From Bryobacterales bacterium (lineage in GTDB: Bacteria; Cyanobacteriota; Vampirovibrionia; Obscuribacterales; Obscuribacteraceae), in contig CAJCHQ010000983.1 of assembly GCA_903970295.1 (NCBI GenBank), positions 1 to 6,676 on the forward strand: DNA of 6,676 nucleotides. Reading direction: 5' to 3'. The notes below the pieces were generated by a model that was given only the letters and a program-made list of their open reading frames with translations, made no database searches and was not told where the DNA came from. A program made the position numbers and the translations under genes. Of this stretch, positions 6,049 through 6,676 are shown piece by piece; positions within the stretch are counted from its first letter, which is position 1, and each line of letters opens with the position of its first letter.

Positions 6049-6451
6049 CTGCTCACCTCTCTGTAAAAATCTTTCTTAGCCAGGAATATTGCCGTTAGCG
6101 ATGAGGCTGCGGCAGCCAAATGAACAGTTTCTGCAGCTATGTTTGGCGTGTGCAAACCAAGAAGGGGCCAGGGTAGCCACCATCCGACGTAATAGCAACT
6201 TGCCGCGATGAGCATTGTGTCCAGAGAGGTCGTGACCGATTGGCGGCTGGCTGAAACAGAACCCAGACCATTGTTGCCAGAGCACCAAGAGTGAGAGCGA
6301 ATTCTCTGAAGACGTGATAGTTAGTGTGTGTAGGGCCAAATCTCAAGGCTGGAGCCTGAAAACTCGGATCCCAAGAAAAGGACAGAGTTTCCCAGAGGCT
6401 GGGTAGTCCGAACAAAATGCCGGCGACAAGCAGAATACGCGCCAACTTCAT
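6045..6451 (-). pseudogene. Four-helix membrane protein gene with a one-base frameshift
   Basis: Translation from ATG 6451 gives MKLARILLVAGILFG and two hydrophobic segments (residues about 4-20 and 51-66, EFALTLGALATMVWVLF). It then loses sense (SRPLWTQCSSRQ) and stops at 6139-6137. In the next frame, codons from 6227 encode SLDTMLIAASCYYVGWWLP and continue through two further hydrophobic segments to KKDFYREVSS and TGA at 6047-6045. Together the two parts give one protein of about 135 residues with four membrane helices; total length 407 bp is one base short of a whole number of codons. The shift lies roughly within 6227-6255. The N-terminal start lies nine bases after the cupin stop and the C-terminal stop overlaps the hydrolase start, which fits a once-intact middle gene of an operon. 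Family not recognised. A sequencing error is as likely as a true mutation. Confidence 0.75.
6052..6058 (-). promoter_or_regulatory. Ribosome binding site that selects the TTG start of the hydrolase
   Basis: The minus strand reads AGGTGAG, then CAG, then TTG at 6048. The site lies inside the end of the upstream membrane gene. The start and the upstream stop share bases as TTGA (6048-6045), typical of translational coupling. Confidence 0.75.
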
Positions 6452-6460
6452 CGGGGCATC

Positions 6461-6676
6461 TCAAAGCAGCTCGGTGCGATACTTGGGTGCTAGCTCATGG
6501 GCTTTGCGTTTGAATTCTTTTTGCTCGGCTTCAGTCATCACAGGTGGTGGCGTTGTGCGCCCTGAAAGTGGCACTCCAATTTGACCGAAGAAATCTTCCA
6601 TACCGCCTGGAGAAAACATGCATAAGAGACGTACATTATTCTTTCCTTCATTATGGAAAAAATGCGGCGCATTGGC
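6461..6676 (-). CDS. Cupin-domain protein, C-terminal part (starts beyond right edge)
   Basis: An open minus-strand frame enters from the right edge and ends at TGA 6463-6461, giving the last 71 residues. The fragment opens with ANAPHFFHNEG, which fits cupin motif 2 (Pro-rich turn, then His-X3-Asn; fragment residues His5 and Asn9). It continues with VRLLCMFSPGGMEDFFGQIG, the hydrophobic strand plus PGG-x-E-x-FF pattern common near the C-terminus of small single-domain cupins. A charged helix and KYRTELL close the protein. The conserved His suggests a metal site, but motif 1 with the other ligands is outside the window, so enzyme versus sugar/small-molecule binding cannot be settled. It is the first visible gene of a three-gene minus-strand operon with the membrane protein and the Asp-nucleophile hydrolase. 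Confidence 0.8.
   Translation of the reverse strand, partial: ANAPHFFHNEGKNNVRLLCMFSPGGMEDFFGQIGVPLSGRTTPPPVMTEAEQKEFKRKAHELAPKYRTELL

Noticed and set aside
6076..6339. 87-codon minus-strand frame overlapping the membrane gene
   Set aside because: It is a third, polar frame with no membrane pattern. The spliced two-frame reading explains the region better.

Overview
The window looks like chromosomal DNA from a Gram-negative-type bacterium of moderate GC content. It has strong GGAG-type ribosome binding sites, a periplasmic BglX-type glycosidase with a signal peptide, and a second exported enzyme with a Pro/Ala/Gln-rich linker. Species cannot be fixed from the sequence. The style (low-complexity Ala-rich proteins, exported hydrolases with PAQ linkers, environmental metabolism genes) would suit a poorly studied environmental lineage such as Obscuribacterales/Vampirovibrionia, but this is only a guess. 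No tRNA, rRNA, insertion sequence, CRISPR array or phage gene is visible.

Layout: (1) 1-858, minus: 5' part of an open, unrecognised Ala/Thr/Gly-rich protein with seven 13-residue tandem repeats, running off the left edge. (2) 859-1085: intergenic stretch with three separate inverted repeats in the probable leader of that gene. (3) 1086-3413, minus: complete GH3 beta-glucosidase (BglX type). (4) 3414-3588: divergent promoter region with three imperfect 13-bp direct repeats. (5) 3589-4791, plus: exported alpha/beta-hydrolase-fold protein with a six-unit 24-bp repeat encoding a linker. (6) 4856-5005, plus: small two-helix membrane protein whose natural ATG seems to have lost one base. (7) 5125-6676, minus: an apparent three-gene operon read right to left: the end of a cupin, a four-helix membrane protein broken by a one-base frameshift, and a cytoplasmic Asp-nucleophile alpha/beta hydrolase (epoxide hydrolase/dehalogenase class). 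The hydrolase has a TTG start that overlaps the membrane protein's stop codon as TTGA.

How they may work together: the BglX-type enzyme and the divergently transcribed exported hydrolase share one regulatory region and are both envelope/extracytoplasmic enzymes, so co-regulated polymer or glycoside use is possible but unproven. The cupin, membrane protein and hydrolase form a tight, probably co-translated unit that may handle a small reactive or aromatic compound; no substrate can be deduced. Two genes each need one extra base to be restored, so base-level accuracy of the assembly should be considered before calling either a pseudogene.
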